From Pectobacterium parmentieri (lineage in GTDB: Bacteria; Pseudomonadota; Gammaproteobacteria; Enterobacterales; Enterobacteriaceae): a stretch of 64,000 nucleotides of DNA. This document shows, in pieces, positions 17,237-29,200 of this stretch. A program made the position numbers and the translations under genes. The notes beneath the pieces are model-generated. The model was given only the letters and a program-made list of their open reading frames with translations. It did not search any database and was not told the DNA's origin. Position 1 is the first letter of the stretch. Each line of letters begins with the position of its first letter. The stretch covers positions 62,001 to 126,000 of the forward strand of contig NZ_CP015749.1 of assembly GCF_001742145.1 (NCBI RefSeq). Direction: 5' to 3'.

Positions 17237-19078
17237 TTAGGATTTCTCTGGCGCTGAATAGACGAGCTGGCCTTTGAAATACGTTTTGACCACGTTGGCA
17301 CGATGCACCTGTTTGATCGGTACGTTGAACAAGTGGCGATCCAATACGATTAGATCGGCGGATTTACCCAGCTCGACCGAGCCTGTCTCTTTCTCTATGC
17401 CCATCGTTTTTGCGCTGTTGATGGTATAGATACGAATCGCTTCAGGCAGATCGACGGCTTCTTCGGGGGCCAGTGTACCGGGTGCATCATCCAGCGGATT
17501 CTGGCGTGTTACCAGTCCTTCAATACCGATCCAAGGTGATGGTGTGGGGCCACCGGCTGGCCAGTCAGAGCCGCCAGCGACTACCGCGCCAGAACGTAAC
17601 AATTTAACCGTGGGGACAAAGTCCTTCATACGTTCTTCGCCAATGGTCACAACACTGGCGTTAGTCATATCGGACGGGAACCACAGCATCGGCGAGAGGT
17701 CGGCGGCAACCCGCAACTGTGCGAAGCGTGGCATATCTTGCGGTGAAATCAAATGCGTATGCGCGATTTGATGCATCGGACCATTTGGTCCATTAATTTT
17801 ACGTACCTGCTCAACGGCATCCAGCGCCAGACGCAGTGAACCATCTCCCGCAGCATGAAGCTTGGTTGATATGCCTTGTTTATCCAGCTTGGACAGAATC
17901 TCGACGACTTGCTCGGTGGTGTAGTGCGTATCACCGTGATAGTGATCGCCATGGGTTTTGGTTGGCAGATAGGGATCAATCAGCTTTGCGGTATGGGCCG
18001 GTGGAACACCATCCAACACAAATTTAAAACGATCGGGGAAGAAGTTGGTGGTGCGGTAGACATCGCGTCGGGCAACCAACTCCAGACCCGCAGCGCCTTC
18101 ATCCAACAGCGGCGTGGAGACGATCGAGCCGATAATACGCAGAGGCAGGCCTTCTGCCCGGTCAATCTTGCTCCAGATGCGCAGATTCACTTCTGAACTG
18201 ACCGCTTCCTGCACGCCAGTAATGCCCAACGACACCATCGTTTTTGCGGCTCTGCGACCTGATGTCAGCCGTTGCTCTTCTGTGGGTACCGGAACCAGAC
18301 TTTGTACATGCTGGAATGCGGGGAATTCTTGCAACAGGCCTGTAGGCTCGCCTGTTTTGGCATCTTTAACAATGACGCCTCCGGCTGGGCTAACGGACTG
18401 GGCGGTGATAGTTGCCAGACGCATCGCCTCACTATTAATCCAGCGGTTATGGTAAGAATCATCACGCAGAATGACCGGACGCCCGTTACTGACTTTATCC
18501 AATTTCGCCAGCGCTTCGGCGGTAGACAGCTCTGCCATATGCGGGCTACCCCAGGCAGACCCGACCACCCATTCGCCCGGTCCTGCTTTTTGCGCGCATT
18601 CACTGACCTGATTCAGAATGCCATCCAGTGAGCTTGTTTGCGCGAAGTTACAGGAATAAATATCTTCATAGCCGCCGTCTAACGGGTGAGCATGGACATC
18701 ATTAATCCCCGGCATTGCCATACTGCCATTGAGGTCAACCACCTGCGTTTTCGGGCCGATAAACTCTGCCGCCTGTGCATTTGAACCGATGAAAACATAA
18801 CGGCCATCGCGTACTGCGACGGCTTCCGCCCACGGCTGACCCTGATTAACGGTATAAATATTGCCATTGCGTAAAACTAAATCGGCAGTCGCTGCCGTTT
18901 CTGCCGCCATTAGCCCGGGTGAGGAAAAAAACAAACCTGAAACGGTCACAGCAAGCGCAGCGAGCCTGAAAGAATAGCGTCCTGTTACCGCGTGCTTAGC
19001 CTGTGTCGAGGATGTGTTGTTGACCGTGTTTTGGGATCGATTCTTGGTAGCTATGCGGCGTGTACTATTTTTTTCCAT
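17237..19078 (-). CDS. Exported amidohydrolase (YtcJ/AepA-like, amidohydrolase 3 family)
   Basis: A 613-residue metal-dependent hydrolase. The basic N-terminus is followed by a hydrophobic segment ending SSPGLMAAETA (residues about 35-62), a long Sec-type signal. Metal-site motifs are visible: NDVHAHPLDGG, KLHAAGDGSLRLALDA, AHTHLI and GSDWPAGGPTPSP, and the C-terminal composite beta domain ends GSVELGKSADLIVLD. The soft-rot exoenzyme regulatory protein AepA belongs to the same superfamily, so a link to exoenzyme control is possible but not shown here. Such enzymes cleave amide or carbamate bonds of small molecules. Confidence 0.82.
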   Translation of the reverse strand: MEKNSTRRIATKNRSQNTVNNTSSTQAKHAVTGRYSFRLAALAVTVSGLFFSSPGLMAAETAATADLVLRNGNIYTVNQGQPWAEAVAVRDGRYVFIGSNAQAAEFIGPKTQVVDLNGSMAMPGINDVHAHPLDGGYEDIYSCNFAQTSSLDGILNQVSECAQKAGPGEWVVGSAWGSPHMAELSTAEALAKLDKVSNGRPVILRDDSYHNRWINSEAMRLATITAQSVSPAGGVIVKDAKTGEPTGLLQEFPAFQHVQSLVPVPTEEQRLTSGRRAAKTMVSLGITGVQEAVSSEVNLRIWSKIDRAEGLPLRIIGSIVSTPLLDEGAAGLELVARRDVYRTTNFFPDRFKFVLDGVPPAHTAKLIDPYLPTKTHGDHYHGDTHYTTEQVVEILSKLDKQGISTKLHAAGDGSLRLALDAVEQVRKINGPNGPMHQIAHTHLISPQDMPRFAQLRVAADLSPMLWFPSDMTNASVVTIGEERMKDFVPTVKLLRSGAVVAGGSDWPAGGPTPSPWIGIEGLVTRQNPLDDAPGTLAPEEAVDLPEAIRIYTINSAKTMGIEKETGSVELGKSADLIVLDRHLFNVPIKQVHRANVVKTYFKGQLVYSAPEKS

Positions 19079-19259
19079 ACGTATATCTCCATATATAACG
19101 TTTACACCTCATTGATAAGGCGTTGCTATTTTTCAGTAGCAATGGAGAAATAACTGTACCGATTGTGCTCTGATTATACCGCTGAGCACGAAACGCACAT
19201 GATGTGATGATTTCCCTGGTTGATTGTTTATGTTTGGTTTCTCTATACACCACAAAATG

Positions 19260-19286
19260 AAAAACCCCCGCAGTGCGAGGGTTTCA
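19260..19286 (-). terminator. Intrinsic terminator downstream of ssb
   Basis: Read on the minus strand, AAACCCTCGC-ACT-GCGGGGGTTTTT forms a stem of about 8-9 bp followed by a T-run. It lies about 35 bp after the ssb stop. Confidence 0.8.
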
Positions 19287-19320
19287 GGTCTAAACTTTAC
19301 AGAATTGTCTATGGTATGCG

Positions 19321-19863
19321 CTAGAACGGAATGTCGTCGTCGAAATCCATTGGCGGTTCGTTACTTTGTGCGGGCGCGCTGTTCTGTGCCGGACGCTGCT
19401 GAGCTTGCGCACCGCCGCTGAACTGGTTGCCACCCTGCGGCTGCTGAGGTTGACCCCAACCGCCTTGCTGCTGACCGCCACCTGCATTACCGCCTGCTGG
19501 TGCGCCGCCGCCCTGTCGTCCACCTAGCATCTGCATGGTGCCGCCGACGTTAACAACGACTTCGGTGGTGTAGCGCTCTACGCCAGCCTGATCGGCCCAT
19601 TTACGGGTTTGCAGTGCGCCTTCGATATAAACCTGAGAGCCTTTGCGCAGGTATTCGCCTGCAACTTCTGCCAGTTTGCCGAACAGAACCACACGGTGCC
19701 ATTCGGTCTTCTCTTTCTGCTCACCGGTTTGCTTGTCACGCCAGCTTTCCGACGTAGCCAGCGTGATGTTGGCAACTGCACCACCATTCGGCATATAGCG
19801 GACTTCCGGGTCTTGACCCAGATTCCCGACAAGAATCACTTTATTAACGCCTCTGCTGGCCAT
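19321..19863 (-). CDS. ssb: Single-stranded DNA-binding protein
   Basis: SSB of 180 residues coats single-stranded DNA during replication, repair and recombination. The OB fold (residues about 1-112) begins [39 protein letters not shown] Gly/Gln-rich linker follows, and the conserved acidic tail [10 protein letters not shown] recruits partner enzymes. It is divergent from uvrA, the standard enterobacterial arrangement, and a LexA-type box lies in the shared promoter region. Confidence 0.98.
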   Translation of the reverse strand: MASRGVNKVILVGNLGQDPEVRYMPNGGAVANITLATSESWRDKQTGEQKEKTEWHRVVLFGKLAEVAGEYLRKGSQVYIEGALQTRKWADQAGVERYTTEVVVNVGGTMQMLGGRQGGGAPAGGNAGGGQQQGGWGQPQQPQGGNQFSGGAQAQQRPAQNSAPAQSNEPPMDFDDDIPF

Positions 19864-20005
19864 GCTCGTATCTCCTGATGAATCGATAGATTTGTTTTAA
19901 GTCTAAACGATCAATCTTAACATGGGAAAACTCTCTGTCATACCTGCGAAATGGCTTCAGAAATGAAAGTCAGATTTGCAGCGTTTGCAAAATAAACGGG
20001 TTTAA

Positions 20006-20025
20006 TACTGGATATTCATTCAGTT
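20006..20025. promoter_or_regulatory. LexA (SOS) box between ssb and uvrA
   Basis: TACTGGATATTCATTCAGTT has the CTG-N10-CAG core of the SOS box. It lies about 90 bp upstream of uvrA and 140 bp upstream of ssb, where E. coli also carries a shared LexA operator. Confidence 0.85.
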
Positions 20026-20112
20026 TTTTTTGTGCCATAATTGTCCGTTTCGTACCGGTTCTCTCCGTTCGGGAGACGATGACAAACCGTTTTTATTCCG
20101 GGAAGTGTGTGA

Positions 20113-22947
20113 ATGGATAAGATCGAAGTTCGTGGTGCTCGTACCCATAATCTCAAGAATATCAATCTGATAATCCCTCGTGACAAGCTGATCGTTATCA
20201 CCGGTCTGTCTGGTTCGGGTAAGTCATCGCTGGCGTTCGACACGCTGTATGCCGAAGGGCAGCGGCGCTATGTGGAATCCCTCTCCGCCTACGCCCGTCA
20301 GTTCTTGTCGCTGATGGAAAAACCGGATGTCGATCATATAGAAGGGCTGTCGCCCGCCATCTCTATCGAACAAAAATCCACTTCACACAACCCGCGTTCG
20401 ACGGTCGGGACGATTACCGAAATTCATGACTACCTGCGTTTGCTGTTTGCCCGCGTGGGTGAACCGCGCTGCCCAGAGCATGATGTGCCGCTGGATGCGC
20501 AGACGGTCAGCCAAATGGTGGACAACGTGCTGGCGCAGCCGGAAGGTAAACGCCTAATGCTGCTGGCGCCGATTGTGAAAGATCGCAAAGGCGAGCACAG
20601 CAAGACGCTGGAAAACCTGGCGTCACAGGGTTACATCCGCGCCCGTATCGACGGCGAGGTGTGCGATCTGTCCGATCCGCCAAAACTGGAATTACAGAAA
20701 AAACACACCATCGAAGTTGTCGTCGATCGCTTTAAAGTGCGAGAAGACTTGGCGCAGCGCCTGGCGGAGTCGTTTGAAACTGCGCTGGATCTGTCCGGTG
20801 GTAGCGTAGTCGTGGCCGATATGGACGATCCAACGCAGCCTGAACTGCTATTTTCGGCGAATTTTGCCTGTCCAGTGTGTGGCTACAGCATGCACGAGCT
20901 GGAACCGCGTATGTTTTCGTTCAACAACCCGGCGGGCGCGTGCCCAAGCTGTGATGGTCTGGGCGTACAGCAGTTCTTCGATCCGGTTCGCGTGGTGCAA
21001 AACGCGGAGCTGTCGCTGGCGGGCGGAGCGATTCGCGGCTGGGATCGCCGCAATTTCTATTATTTCCAGATGCTGCGCTCGCTGGCGGAGCACTACAAAT
21101 TTGACGTCGATGCCCCGTTTGAAGACCAGACTGCAGCGGTGCAGAAAGTGATTCTGTACGGCTCCGGCAAAGAGAACGTTGAATTCAAATATATCAACGA
21201 TCGTGGTGATACCTCGGTACGTCGTCATCCGTTTGAAGGCGTGCTGCACAATATGGAGCGCCGCTATAAAGAGACGGAATCCACGGCGGTGCGCGAAGAG
21301 TTGGCGAAATTCATCAGCAATCGCTCCTGCGCCAGTTGCGGCGGGACGCGTCTGCGTGAAGAAGCGCGTAACGTGTTTGTTGAGCAAACCACGTTGCCGC
21401 AGATTTCCGATATGAGCATTGGCCATGCGATGACGTTTTTTCAGAATATGAAGCTTAGCGGGCAGCGTGCCCAAATCGCCGAGAAAGTACTAAAAGAGAT
21501 TGGCGATCGGCTGAAGTTTCTGGTGAATGTGGGGCTGAACTATTTGTCGCTCTCCCGCTCGGCGGAAACGCTGTCCGGCGGCGAGGCGCAGCGTATTCGT
21601 CTGGCGAGCCAGATCGGTGCCGGGCTGGTTGGTGTGATGTACGTGCTGGATGAGCCGTCTATCGGCCTGCACCAGCGAGACAACGAGCGCCTGCTGGAAA
21701 CGCTGGTTCATCTGCGCAACTTGGGCAATACCGTCATTGTGGTGGAACACGATGAAGACGCAATTCGTGCTGCCGACCATGTGATTGATATTGGCCCCGG
21801 TGCGGGTGTGCACGGCGGACAAATTGTCGCCGAGGGCACGATGGAAGAAATTATGGCGGTGCCGGGGTCGCTGACGGGGCAGTTCCTCAGCGGTAAGCGC
21901 AAGATTGAAATACCGAAGCAGCGCGTACCTGCGGATCCAACCAAAGTATTGAAGCTGATCGGCGCGAAGGGCAACAACCTGAAAGACGTCACGTTGACGC
22001 TGCCAGTTGGCCTGTTTACCTGCATCACCGGTGTGTCGGGATCGGGCAAATCTACGCTCATCAACGATACTTTGTTCCCGCTGGCACAGCGTCAGTTGAA
22101 CGGTGCGACGCTGGCAGAACCTGCTGCTTACCGTGAGATCCAGGGACTGGAACATTTCGACAAAGTGATCGATATCGACCAAAGCCCGATCGGTCGTACA
22201 CCACGTTCCAATCCCGCAACTTACACCGGCATTTTCACGCCGATTCGCGAGCTATTTGCTGGCGTGCCGGAAGCCCGTACCCGTGGCTATAACCCCGGAC
22301 GTTTCAGCTTTAACGTGCGTGGCGGACGCTGCGAAGCCTGCCAAGGCGACGGTGTAATCAAGGTCGAAATGCACTTCCTACCGGATGTCTATGTGCCGTG
22401 TGACCAGTGCAAAGGTAAACGTTATAACCGTGAAACGCTGGAAATTAAATACAAGGGTAAAGGCATTCATGAAGTGCTGGATATGACCATCGAAGAAGCG
22501 CGCGAGTTTTTTGATGCCATCCCAGCGCTGGCGCGGAAGCTGCAAACGTTGATCGATGTTGGCCTGTCCTACATTCGCCTTGGGCAGTCGGCAACTACGC
22601 TGTCCGGCGGGGAAGCGCAGCGTGTGAAACTGGCACGCGAACTGTCAAAACGTGGAACGGGTCAGACGCTGTATATTCTAGACGAACCCACGACTGGCCT
22701 GCACTTTGCTGATATTGAGCAGCTTCTTACCGTTCTGCATCAACTGCGCGATCAGGGCAATACTATCGTGGTGATTGAGCATAATCTGGATGTGATTAAA
22801 ACGGCGGACTGGATTGTCGATTTAGGGCCGGAAGGCGGTAGCGGCGGCGGAGAAATTCTGGTTTCTGGCACGCCGGAAACGGTAGCGGCGTGCGAGCAGT
22901 CTCACACCGCGCGCTTCCTGCGACCGATTCTGGCACGCGAAGCCTGA
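20113..22947 (+). CDS. uvrA: Excinuclease ABC subunit UvrA
   Basis: UvrA of 944 residues, close to the usual enterobacterial 940, is the damage-recognising ATPase of nucleotide excision repair. The first ATPase begins with [13 protein letters not shown] near residue 31 and has the signature [16 protein letters not shown]. The second begins [13 protein letters not shown] near residue 640 and has [21 protein letters not shown]. Zinc-binding cysteine pairs are seen in [16 protein letters not shown] and in [32 protein letters not shown] control is expected from the upstream LexA box. Confidence 0.98.
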   Translation: MDKIEVRGARTHNLKNINLIIPRDKLIVITGLSGSGKSSLAFDTLYAEGQRRYVESLSAYARQFLSLMEKPDVDHIEGLSPAISIEQKSTSHNPRSTVGTITEIHDYLRLLFARVGEPRCPEHDVPLDAQTVSQMVDNVLAQPEGKRLMLLAPIVKDRKGEHSKTLENLASQGYIRARIDGEVCDLSDPPKLELQKKHTIEVVVDRFKVREDLAQRLAESFETALDLSGGSVVVADMDDPTQPELLFSANFACPVCGYSMHELEPRMFSFNNPAGACPSCDGLGVQQFFDPVRVVQNAELSLAGGAIRGWDRRNFYYFQMLRSLAEHYKFDVDAPFEDQTAAVQKVILYGSGKENVEFKYINDRGDTSVRRHPFEGVLHNMERRYKETESTAVREELAKFISNRSCASCGGTRLREEARNVFVEQTTLPQISDMSIGHAMTFFQNMKLSGQRAQIAEKVLKEIGDRLKFLVNVGLNYLSLSRSAETLSGGEAQRIRLASQIGAGLVGVMYVLDEPSIGLHQRDNERLLETLVHLRNLGNTVIVVEHDEDAIRAADHVIDIGPGAGVHGGQIVAEGTMEEIMAVPGSLTGQFLSGKRKIEIPKQRVPADPTKVLKLIGAKGNNLKDVTLTLPVGLFTCITGVSGSGKSTLINDTLFPLAQRQLNGATLAEPAAYREIQGLEHFDKVIDIDQSPIGRTPRSNPATYTGIFTPIRELFAGVPEARTRGYNPGRFSFNVRGGRCEACQGDGVIKVEMHFLPDVYVPCDQCKGKRYNRETLEIKYKGKGIHEVLDMTIEEAREFFDAIPALARKLQTLIDVGLSYIRLGQSATTLSGGEAQRVKLARELSKRGTGQTLYILDEPTTGLHFADIEQLLTVLHQLRDQGNTIVVIEHNLDVIKTADWIVDLGPEGGSGGGEILVSGTPETVAACEQSHTARFLRPILAREA

Positions 22948-22964
22948 TAGCGAGAGGCCAAATC

Positions 22965-23384
22965 ATGTGGGCGCAATATGAAATCCGCCTGAAGCCGAAA
23001 GCCAGAGGCTTCCATCTGGTGACGGATGAAATACTGGCGCAGGTCACTGCACTGCGTCAGATAAAAGCCGGACTGATGCATGTGTTCATCAAACATACCT
23101 CGGCGGCGCTAACGATTAATGAGAATGCGGACCCCACGGTGAGGCAGGATTTCGAGAGCTTCTTTAATCGGTTAGTGCCGGAGGATGAACCGTACTACCG
23201 CCATATTTATGAAGGCAGTGACGACATGCCCGCGCACCTGAAAGGCAGCCTGCTGGGAAACAGCCTCACGCTCCCCATCACCGACGGATGCCTGAACATC
23301 GGCACCTGGCAGGGTATCTACCTGTGCGAACACCGCAACCACGGCGGCAGCCGCTCGCTGGTCGTTACGCTGAATGGGGAATAG
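22965..23384 (+). CDS. yjbQ: YjbQ family protein (UPF0047)
   Basis: A 139-residue member of the YjbQ/UPF0047 family, a small alpha-beta fold linked to weak thiamine-phosphate synthase activity in E. coli. Characteristic stretches are MHVFIKHTSAALTINENADP and the C-terminal GTWQGIYLCEHRNHGGSR. I used the ATG at 22965, 17 bp after the uvrA stop; the longer frame overlaps uvrA. It marks the last core gene before the CRISPR-Cas insertion. Confidence 0.9.
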   Translation: MWAQYEIRLKPKARGFHLVTDEILAQVTALRQIKAGLMHVFIKHTSAALTINENADPTVRQDFESFFNRLVPEDEPYYRHIYEGSDDMPAHLKGSLLGNSLTLPITDGCLNIGTWQGIYLCEHRNHGGSRSLVVTLNGE

Positions 23385-23424
23385 CTCCCTTGAAGCGAAT
23401 CGTACCAGCGACTTATCTCGATAA

Positions 23425-25018
23425 ACACTGAACTGCCTGCACGGCAGTGAACGCTGAATATCGTTTTCCTGTTCACTGTGATCTTTTCTAAGCTGCCTGT
23501 ACGGCAGTGAACATATTGTACTGAAACGTGATTGGCTCCATTCTTTTCTAAGCTGCCTGTACGGCAGTGGACTCACGCTGTACGGAAAACTGGCAGAGGT
23601 GGCTTTTCTAAGCTGCCTGTACGGCAGTGAACTGATTGCCCAATACCAAACGCTGGAATTTAACTTTCTAAGCTGCCTGTACGGCAGTGAACGCCGAGTT
23701 TCACGACAGCCACATTCGGTGCACTTTCTAAGCTGCCTATACGGCAGTGAACGCAATTAGCGACCCGTAAAACCCGCCCTCCACTTTCTAAGCTGCCTAT
23801 ACGGCAGTGAACTCAGAAATTCCATCCACTTATCGTTAATCAGCTTTCTAAGCTGCCTATACGGCAGTGAACACGAAAGCGGCGCAACGTCAGTATCGGG
23901 CGGCGTTTCTAAGCTGCCTATACGGCAGTGAACGTGAATGCGCCATCGGAATAAATATTGATAACTTTCTAAGCTGCCTGTACGGCAGTGAACATAGCGC
24001 ACCATAACATTGTTAGCGCTTACATTTTCTAAGCTGCCTGTACGGCAGTGAACACATGAAATTCACGGATAGTGATTATATAATGATTTCTAAGCTGCCT
24101 GTACGGCAGTGAACATCATGCACATCATGGATGAATTGGAATTGTGTTTCTAAGCTGCCTGTACGGCAGTGAACACGGAGGCGACCGTGACAGCGACCAT
24201 TACCCATTTCTAAGCTGCCTGTACGGCAGTGAACGAGCTGCGCAAGAAAAATTGCCTCGTCATCATTTTCTAAGCTGCCTGTACGGCAGTGAACGGGGCG
24301 ATGGTTGCTACAGTGATACTACTGTAGTTTCTAAGCTGCCTGTACGGCAGTGAACTTTATGGATGCGCGGGCGTTAGATTTTGCTATTTTCTAAGCTGCC
24401 TGTACGGCAGTGAACCGAAAGGCACGTAAACAGATTGCCCGACTTTATTTCTAAGCTGCCTGTACGGCAGTGAACTAACCTCAACAAAGAATAAGCCCCT
24501 ATTATCTATTTCTAAGCTGCCTGTACGGCAGTGAACTTGCCCTGCACAGCTTCAATGATGCGTATGAATTTCTAAGCTGCCTGTACGGCAGTGAACACGA
24601 GTTTCTGCCGCTTGCCCTGCTTTCTGCTTTTCTAAGCTGCCTGTACGGCAGTGAACCCAAGATATCTAAAAGGCTAGAATCTTCCTCTATTTCTAAGCTG
24701 CCTGTACGGCAGTGAACACACGCAGGGCATAGTCAAGCACGTTGAATGATTTCTAAGCTGCCTGTACGGCAGTGAACGCTAACGCTAAATTGTTCCACCA
24801 GCTAAACGCTTTCTAAGCTGCCTGTACGGCAGTGAACCCTGCGAAACCTGAAAGCGGATAATTTGCAGTGTTTCTAAGCTGCCTGTACGGCAGTGAACAG
24901 GAGCTTTTAGGGGTATGTATGTTTATACAGTTTCTAAGCTGCCTGTACGGCAGTGAACTTCGATAGCGGAGTACACCGCCGCGTTTAGCTTTTCTAAGCT
25001 GCCTGTACGGCAGTGAAC
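23425..25018 (-). CRISPR. Type I-F CRISPR array 1 (27 repeats, 26 spacers)
   Basis: Twenty-seven 28-bp repeats occur at 60- or 61-bp steps with 32- or 33-nt spacers. In crRNA orientation the repeat starts GTTCACTGCCGTACAGGCAG and ends CTTAGAAA, with the stem CTGCC/GGCAG recognised by Cas6f. The repeat at 23425-23452 is degenerate in the half towards the leader, so the trailer end is on the left and the leader on the right, next to cas1; transcription is therefore leftward. The repeat at 23545 has one change (GTGGAC for GTGAAC). Four consecutive repeats (23725, 23785, 23845, 23906) carry CTATACGG instead of CTGTACGG, the form that dominates array 2. Confidence 0.98.
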
Positions 25019-25315
25019 CTGTAGCCCGATCACTCTAACGATTTGTTTTATTAGCAGCAATCACCGTTTTTGCCGCAAAAACCCTTTTTTTCAGCCTAAC
25101 TGTAACTCATTGATTTTTAATCCTGTGAAATAGACCAAATAAAAAGGGTCTGCATCTGGGTAATATTTTTTGTAGCCATCATTTTCCCAAACTATCTGTG
25201 ATAGGCTGATTTTCGTTAGTTTTCTGAAGATTATATTTTTATTTATTAAATAGTTAGTCTGCGATTAATTTCGCTGGCATCAACACCTATTATCGATCGC
25301 GGCAGAAAATACATT
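25019..25315. promoter_or_regulatory. Array 1 leader and cas1 promoter region
   Basis: This AT-rich gap separates the leftward array from rightward cas1. A pair of inverted motifs, ACCCTTTTTT (25081-25090) and AAAAAGGGT (25141-25149), is also found at the same distance from array 2. A perfect match to the IHF consensus (AATCAATGAGTTA on the minus strand, 25103-25115) lies between them; IHF bends the leader during spacer integration in type I-F systems. AT-rich hexamers near 25230-25255 could serve the cas1 promoter, but I cannot assign it exactly. Confidence 0.7.
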
Positions 25316-26296
25316 ATGGATAACGCTTTTAGCCCTTCGGACTTAAAAACAATTCTGCATTCCAAACGCGCCAATGTTTATTATCTTCAGCATTGTCGCA
25401 TTCTCGTCAACGGTGGCCGTGTCGAATATGTCACGGAAGAGGGAAGTCAGTCGCTGTACTGGAATATTCCCATCGCCAATACCAGCGTTGTGATGTTGGG
25501 AACCGGCACCTCCGTCACGCAGGCCGCCATGCGAGAGTTTGCCAGAGCCGGTGTGATGGTCGGTTTCTGTGGCGGTGGCGGTACTCCGCTGTTTGCGGCT
25601 AACGAGGCGGAAATCGCGGTATCCTGGCTATCGCCACAGAGCGAATATCGACCAACCGAGTATTTGCAGGACTGGGTGAGCTTTTGGTTCGATGATGAGA
25701 AAAGGCTGGCCGCCGCCGTCGCCTTTCAGCAGGTGCGAATAACACAAATTCGTCAGCACTGGCTAAGCTCTCGTCTGTCCCGCGAATCCCGCTTTACCTT
25801 TAAGGCCGATCACCTTCAGGCGCTTTTGGATCGTTATGAAAAAGGGCTAACCAACTGCCGTACCAGTAATGATGTGCTGGTACAGGAAGCGATGATGACG
25901 AAAGCCTTGTACAAATTGGCCGCTAATGCTGTCAGCTATGGTGACTTTACCCGCGCCAAACGCGGCGGTGGCACCGATTTGGCTAACCGCTTTCTCGATC
26001 ACGGCAACTATCTGGCTTATGGGTTGGCCGCCGTCTCGACGTGGGTCTTGGGTCTGCCGCACGGGCTAGCTGTGTTGCACGGTAAGACTCGCCGTGGCGG
26101 GTTGGTGTTCGACGTCGCCGATTTAATTAAAGATGCGCTTGTGCTACCGCAGGCTTTTATTGCTGCGATGGAGGGCGAAGATGAACAAGAATTTCGTCAG
26201 CGCTGCCTGACCGCGTTTCAACAATCCGAAGCGCTGGATGTGATGATCGGCAGTTTGCAGGATGTCGCCAGTAAGCTGAGTCAGGTAGCGCGATGA
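25316..26296 (+). CDS. cas1: Type I-F CRISPR integrase Cas1
   Basis: Cas1 of 326 residues is the metal-dependent integrase that inserts new spacers. The C-terminal helical domain carries the conserved metal ligands: Glu in QEAMMTKALYKLAANAV, His in GLPHGLAVLHGK and Asp in GLVFDVADLIKDAL. In type I-F it works with the Cas2 domain fused to Cas3, encoded by the next gene with a four-base ATGA overlap. It is the first gene of the cas operon and faces away from array 1. Confidence 0.97.
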   Translation: MDNAFSPSDLKTILHSKRANVYYLQHCRILVNGGRVEYVTEEGSQSLYWNIPIANTSVVMLGTGTSVTQAAMREFARAGVMVGFCGGGGTPLFAANEAEIAVSWLSPQSEYRPTEYLQDWVSFWFDDEKRLAAAVAFQQVRITQIRQHWLSSRLSRESRFTFKADHLQALLDRYEKGLTNCRTSNDVLVQEAMMTKALYKLAANAVSYGDFTRAKRGGGTDLANRFLDHGNYLAYGLAAVSTWVLGLPHGLAVLHGKTRRGGLVFDVADLIKDALVLPQAFIAAMEGEDEQEFRQRCLTAFQQSEALDVMIGSLQDVASKLSQVAR

Positions 26297-29200
26297 ATAT
26301 TCTGCTGATTTCAGAATGCAATAAGCGTGCGCTGGTCGAAACCCGTCGAATACTGGATCAGTTTGCCGAGCGCAAGGGCGAACGCAGTTGGCAAACCGCT
26401 ATCACGCTGGAAGGGCTGAACACACTACGCAAGCTGTTGCGCAAAACGGCACGTCGCAATACGGCTGTCGCCTGTCACTGGATTCGTAGTACAAACCATA
26501 CCGAGCTGCTGTGGGTCGTCGGCAATCTGCGGCGTTTTAATGCTCAGGGGAGCGTACCGACCAATACCACCAGCCGGGATGTCCTGCGCACGAAAGATGA
26601 AAACCCGTGGCACAGCGCTGAGGTATTTAGCCTGCTGGCCGCTATTGCTGGGTTATTTCACGATGTTGGCAAAGCCAATGCGTTGTTTCAGGCGGGACTG
26701 AGCGGCACAGGCCCGCACAGCCAACCCTATCGACATGAATGGGTATCGCTGCGACTATTTCAGGCTTTTGTCGGTGAGCAGGACGATAAAGCCTGGCTAA
26801 CCATGCTCAGCACCATTACCCCAGAAGCGGAGGTCGCGCTGTTGGCAACGCTGCAACACGATAAGCCGACGTTCAGCGATAGCCCATTTCGTACCTTGCC
26901 GCCACTGGCACAAACCGTTGCCTGGCTGATTGTGTCTCACCATCGGCTGCCAGTGTTTAATAAAGCTGTTGAGCTTGCACCAAATAGTAGTGAACCGCAG
27001 TTAAGTTTCGCTGAGACATGGTTAACCGACCATACCTCCGCTCAGTGGAATGCCATCAATCACTACAAAACTCACTGGACATCGTCCGAGCGAGAGCAAA
27101 ACTGGCAGTTCCCTAACGGGACACCACTGCGCAGCGCGGTCTGGAGAGAGAAGGCTCGAAAATTTGCAGGCCGTGCGCTGAAGCTGCCTGCATTCATGTA
27201 TTTCAGCCAGTTAGACCAGCGGTTGACCGTGCATCTGGCACGCCTTGCGCTCATGCTGGCAGATCACCACTACTCGGCAGGCGCGGCGACGCTTGGCTGG
27301 CAGGACATCACTTATCCGGTGTGGGCTAACACCGATCGCAAGACAAGGGAATACAAACAGAGGCTGGACGAACACTGCGTCGGTGTTGGACAAAATGCCC
27401 TACTACTGGGGAGAAGTCTGCCGCACCTGCGTGACACGCTCCCCGCCATCACCCGCCACAAAGGGTTCCGTCAACGCAGCACGCATCCACGCTTTCGCTG
27501 GCAAGATCGTGCGTTTGACCTTGCTGGCTCCATTCGTGAAACCACGAAACAGCACGGCTTCTTCGGCATCAACATGGCATCGACAGGCAGAGGGAAAACC
27601 TTTGCTAACGCACGAATTATGTATGGTCTGTCGGATGAAGCCATCGGCTGCCGCTTCTCCGTCGCGCTGGGGTTACGTACGCTAACGTTACAAACGGGCG
27701 ATGCGCTACGGCAACGTTTGAAGTTGGACGAAGACGACTTAGCGGTGCTGATTGGTTCACAGGCGGTGCAAGATCTCCATGAAATGCGGAAGGAGAATCA
27801 ACAACGCCAGCAGAATACGCCACAGACCGGCAGTGAATCCGCCGATCCGCTGTTCTCTGAACATCAATATGTTCGCTACGATGGCTCTCTGGATGATGGT
27901 CGGCTAAAAGCCTGGCTGGAACGCAGTCCAACTCTGCATCAATTACTGAGTGCGCCCGTGCTGATCACCACCATCGATCACCTAATGCCAGCAACGGAAG
28001 GGCTACGCGGCGGTCACCAGATTGCCCCAATGCTACGATTATTAACCTCCGACCTGGTACTCGATGAACCGGATGATTTTGGTCTGGAGGATCTTCCTGC
28101 CCTTTGTCGACTGGTTAACTGGGCGGGAATGTTGGGCTCACGCGTGCTGTTGTCGTCAGCCACACTGCCGCCTGCGTTAATTCGTGCGCTGTTCGATGCT
28201 TATCTTGATGGCCGCGCTGCCTGGCAACAGGCTTACGGTACACCAAATGCGCCACTGAATGTGTGCTGCGGCTGGTTTGATGAATTTGACTGTCAGCATG
28301 CGCAATATGGCGACGTGAAAGACTTCATGATCAAGCACGATGCGTTCGTTCATCAGCGGCTGAAAAATCTGACGAAAGATGAACTCCCGCTACGCTTCGC
28401 CACTATCGTACCGGTCAGCAGCCCCAGCAAAAATGCAGACGATGTTCATCTGGCCGTCGCACAGGCGATCCATCCACGGATATTGGATTTACATTCGCAG
28501 CATCACCAACAGCATGAAAGTGGGAAGACCGTCTCGCTGGGGCTGGTCAGAATGGCAAACATCGATCCGCTGGTTGCCGCCACTCGACAGTTACTTTCCA
28601 TCCCTTCACCGCCGGATACCTGTATTCATTACTGCGTTTATCACAGCCAACATCCGTTGGCGATGCGCTCCTATATTGAACAGCGGCTTGATGCCGCGCT
28701 GATGCGCAACGATGCCGATGCTCTGTGGCAGGTAGAGGAGATTCGTCAGGCGATAGAAAAAGCGCCACAACAGCATCACGTCTTTGTTGTTCTGGCAACC
28801 TCTGTCGCTGAAGTGGGTCGCGATCATGATTACGACTGGGCGATTGTTGAACCTAGCTCGATGCGTTCGCTGATCCAACTTGCCGGGCGCATATTGCGTC
28901 ACCGGCAGGATGAACGATATGTACCTAAAACGCCGAATATCTATCTGCTCAGTCACAATATTCGAGCGCTTAGGGGAGAGGACATTGCGTACTGTAAACC
29001 TGGCTTTGAGTCGCAGGATGACAGCCTGGATACACACGATCTCCATCAGCTATTACAGGAAAAAGAGTACCGCCACCTTAGCGCCGCACCGCGTATCGTG
29101 CAGCCAGCATCATTTACCAAACCGCTTTCACTGGTAGCGCTAGAGCATGCCGTGTTGGGAAAAACGCTGCTTGGCCTCAAAAATAAAAAACTCGATGACC

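Noticed and set aside
20013..20060. Possible second LexA box near uvrA
   Set aside because: Only the site at 20006-20025 has the CTG-N10-CAG core; neighbouring T-rich sequence does not match.
23172..24353. Long reading frames through array 1 encoding repeated SLPYRQLRK or FLSCLYGSE peptides
   Set aside because: They are translations of CRISPR repeats, periodic every 20 codons, with no start signals.
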